In this document: positions 5,462-6,755 of the stretch, piece by piece
How the letters are laid out: each line of letters begins with the position of its first letter
Numbering within the stretch: the stretch's first letter is position 1
Assembly: GCA_002506015.1 (NCBI GenBank)
Contig: DAWR01000112.1
Coordinates: 1 to 6,755, forward strand
Origin: Candidatus Methanogasteraceae archaeon UBA261
Lineage (GTDB): Archaea; Halobacteriota; Methanosarcinia; Methanosarcinales; Methanogasteraceae
Direction of reading: 5' to 3'
Length of the DNA: 6,755 nt
The notes under the pieces: generated by a model
What the model was told of the DNA's origin: nothing
Seen by the model: only the letters and a program-made list of their open reading frames with translations
The model's database searches: none
Translations under genes and position numbers: made by a program

Positions 5462-6655
5462 ATGAACCATGACCCCGACCCCCACTACAATGTCGCAATC
5501 ATCGGCGCCGGACCATGCGGTGCAACTGCGACACGATACGCGGCAGAAGGCGCAAGCACGATTCTAATCGACAAGAAAAAGACGATTGGAGCGCCTGTGC
5601 AGTGCGCTGGCTTTCTCCCGAAGTACGACGAACTTGAGGAGTTGATGCCGGACGCAGGTCTTCCTGACACGTTCCATTATCCTGCAAGCTGCGTCTACAC
5701 CGAGACAAAGTGCCAGCGGTTCATTGCGCCGACCGGTGACTCCAAGGAGTTCGATGTCGATGCCAATGTGCTCGATCGGAAGCGATTCGATCAGTATCTT
5801 GCAGAACGAGCGGTCCGCGCAGGCGCAGATCTTCGCATCGGAACGAGGGTTACTGCAATCAACGGTAACTCAATTGAGATTTCTGGAATGTGGGGCAGCC
5901 ACACCATCACTGCTGATGTGATCATCGGTGCGGACGGACCCTCCTCGATTGTGGCAAAATCAGCAGGGCTTCCCGGAGTCGAGGACGATCCGATGGGAGT
6001 CGCTCACGCTATAGCGTACGACATGACCGGAGTTGAGATCGACAACGAGGCTATCGAGATGCACTTCGGCAGAAACTTCGTGCCGGGCGGGTACGCATGG
6101 ATCGTGCCGCACGGGGGGACTTCTGCAAACGTCGGGATGGGTATCAGAAAAGCGATGTGCGAGCCCGGTGTTACATTTCGGGACTATCTGCACCGTTTCA
6201 TAGAAGAGCATCCGATCGCAAGCGAGAAACTGGATGGCGGGAAGGTTACATCTGTCATCGCGGGAATGGTTCCTGTCGGAGGTGCTCCTGCGAAGACGTG
6301 CGCAGGAAACGTTATGATCGCGGGCGATGCCGCCGGGCACCTGATTGCAACAAACGGCGGCGGGATCCCGACTGCGATGGTTGCAGGAAAGATTGCGGGC
6401 GAGACTGCGGCGGACGTTGTTAACGGCAGATGCGCAGTCGATGCGTACGAGTCAAGATGGCGAAGCGATATCGGGATGCAGATCACGACATCAGTCTATG
6501 TGCGGAAGCTGATGGATGGCATGATGCGGTCCGATCAGATGATGACCGCGGTCATGAATATGGTCTCGCCAGCGCACATGAAGGCGCTCCAGCGGGGGCA
6601 GCTTCCGGATGCTGTGAAGCGGCTGCTTCAGGGGATGCAGAGGCGGATTGGGTGA
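5462..6655 (+). CDS. Geranylgeranyl reductase family FAD oxidoreductase
   Basis: 397 aa, normal for the family. FAD-binding Rossmann start GAGPCG at 15-20 with acidic D37 closing the second strand; GAPVQCAGF at 43-51 with C48 where archaeal reductases keep a Cys near the flavin; DRKRFDQYLAERAVRAGA; DVIIGADGPSSIVAK (second dinucleotide-site motif); P208-GGYAW-IV-P216, matching the PxxYxWxxP substrate-site signature; and G288-D289-AAGHLIATNGGGIP for FAD. Known members saturate geranylgeranyl chains of archaeal lipids or isoprenoid quinones using ferredoxin or other donors. The GDAAGHLIATNGGG variant differs from the lipid reductases I recall (GDAAGFVNPLTGEG), so this may be a paralogue with another substrate. 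It has no signal peptide and is likely peripheral on the membrane. It is translated from an excellent ribosome site, after two small genes and before a gene overlapping by 4 nt. Family call firm, substrate unknown. Confidence 0.9.
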   Translation: MNHDPDPHYNVAIIGAGPCGATATRYAAEGASTILIDKKKTIGAPVQCAGFLPKYDELEELMPDAGLPDTFHYPASCVYTETKCQRFIAPTGDSKEFDVDANVLDRKRFDQYLAERAVRAGADLRIGTRVTAINGNSIEISGMWGSHTITADVIIGADGPSSIVAKSAGLPGVEDDPMGVAHAIAYDMTGVEIDNEAIEMHFGRNFVPGGYAWIVPHGGTSANVGMGIRKAMCEPGVTFRDYLHRFIEEHPIASEKLDGGKVTSVIAGMVPVGGAPAKTCAGNVMIAGDAAGHLIATNGGGIPTAMVAGKIAGETAADVVNGRCAVDAYESRWRSDIGMQITTSVYVRKLMDGMMRSDQMMTAVMNMVSPAHMKALQRGQLPDAVKRLLQGMQRRIG

Positions 6656-6755
6656 AGGCGCTGAAGATCATGGAATCTGTAAAACACTGCGCCGGCAAAT
6701 CTCGTGAAAATCCGTATGGGCTCAATTCAATCGCGACAGAAAAAGATTTATTGCA
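6652..6755 (+). CDS. 5' end of a gene leaving the window, unrecognised
   Basis: GTG 6652 overlaps the flavoprotein stop as GTGA, and the frame stays open to the last base (34 codons, starting MKALKIMESVKHCAGKSREN). gagg at 6639-6642 is a fair ribosome site. An internal ATG at 6670 is a second start option. The segment is helical-looking and basic with one Cys; too little is present to name a family. The overlap pattern indicates the same operon as 5121-6655. Confidence 0.5.
   Translation, partial: MKALKIMESVKHCAGKSRENPYGLNSIATEKDLL

Noticed and set aside
1..6755. CRISPR array, tRNA or rRNA genes
   Set aside because: No regularly spaced repeats (the three copies of the tgcggaatgtc core differ in orientation and spacing), and no tRNA arm or rRNA signature sequences noticed on either strand.

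Overview
The window looks archaeal, most likely a methanogen or methanotroph-type euryarchaeon (Methanomicrobia, ANME or Syntrophoarchaeia-like). Four things point that way: a sensor kinase with the HDINN-type phosphoacceptor box common in methanogen kinases; an anaerobic cobalamin (cbi) gene run; a geranylgeranyl-reductase-family flavoprotein; and TATA-like promoters with GGAGGTGA-type ribosome binding sites. Species assignment is inference only.

Layout. (1) Positions 1-~650 are AT-rich debris: a minus-strand piece of a DDE transposase cut by the left edge, bracketed by perfect 18-bp direct repeats (3-20, 502-519), followed by a near-empty stretch. (2) 609-2837 (+) is a two-component signalling run. 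It starts with the C-terminal ATPase remnant of a histidine kinase that has lost its front half and carries a substitution in the G1 box. Next comes an intact REC-PAS-HisKA-HATPase hybrid kinase (1003-2472), then a single-domain response regulator (2475-2837). (3) 2838-3224 is a 387-nt gap between convergent units, with inverted repeats and a TATA-like site but no convincing gene. (4) 3225-4917 (-) is cbiL-cbiF-cbiG, consecutive steps of anaerobic corrin ring synthesis. cbiG is reduced to its N-terminal domain and has no orthodox start codon at the expected place. (5) 4918-5120 is a divergent promoter region with a palindromic TATA-like box roughly midway between the two start codons. (6) 5121-6755 (+) is a tightly packed run: a 75-aa two-helix membrane protein, a 41-aa basic/acidic small protein, a 397-aa geranylgeranyl-reductase-family flavoprotein, and the first 34 codons of another gene that starts with a GTGA overlap and leaves the window.

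How they work together. The kinase remnant, hybrid kinase and stand-alone receiver form a plausible phosphorelay whose first sensor is now broken. CbiL, CbiF and CbiG act in the same pathway: C20 methylation, C11 methylation and ring-lactone opening. The 5121 operon couples two unrecognised small proteins to an FAD enzyme of the isoprenoid/quinone-reducing type.

No complete novel system is evident. The most interesting items are the repeat-flanked transposase scar beside the decapitated kinase, the shortened cbiG, and the two small proteins stacked before the flavoprotein.
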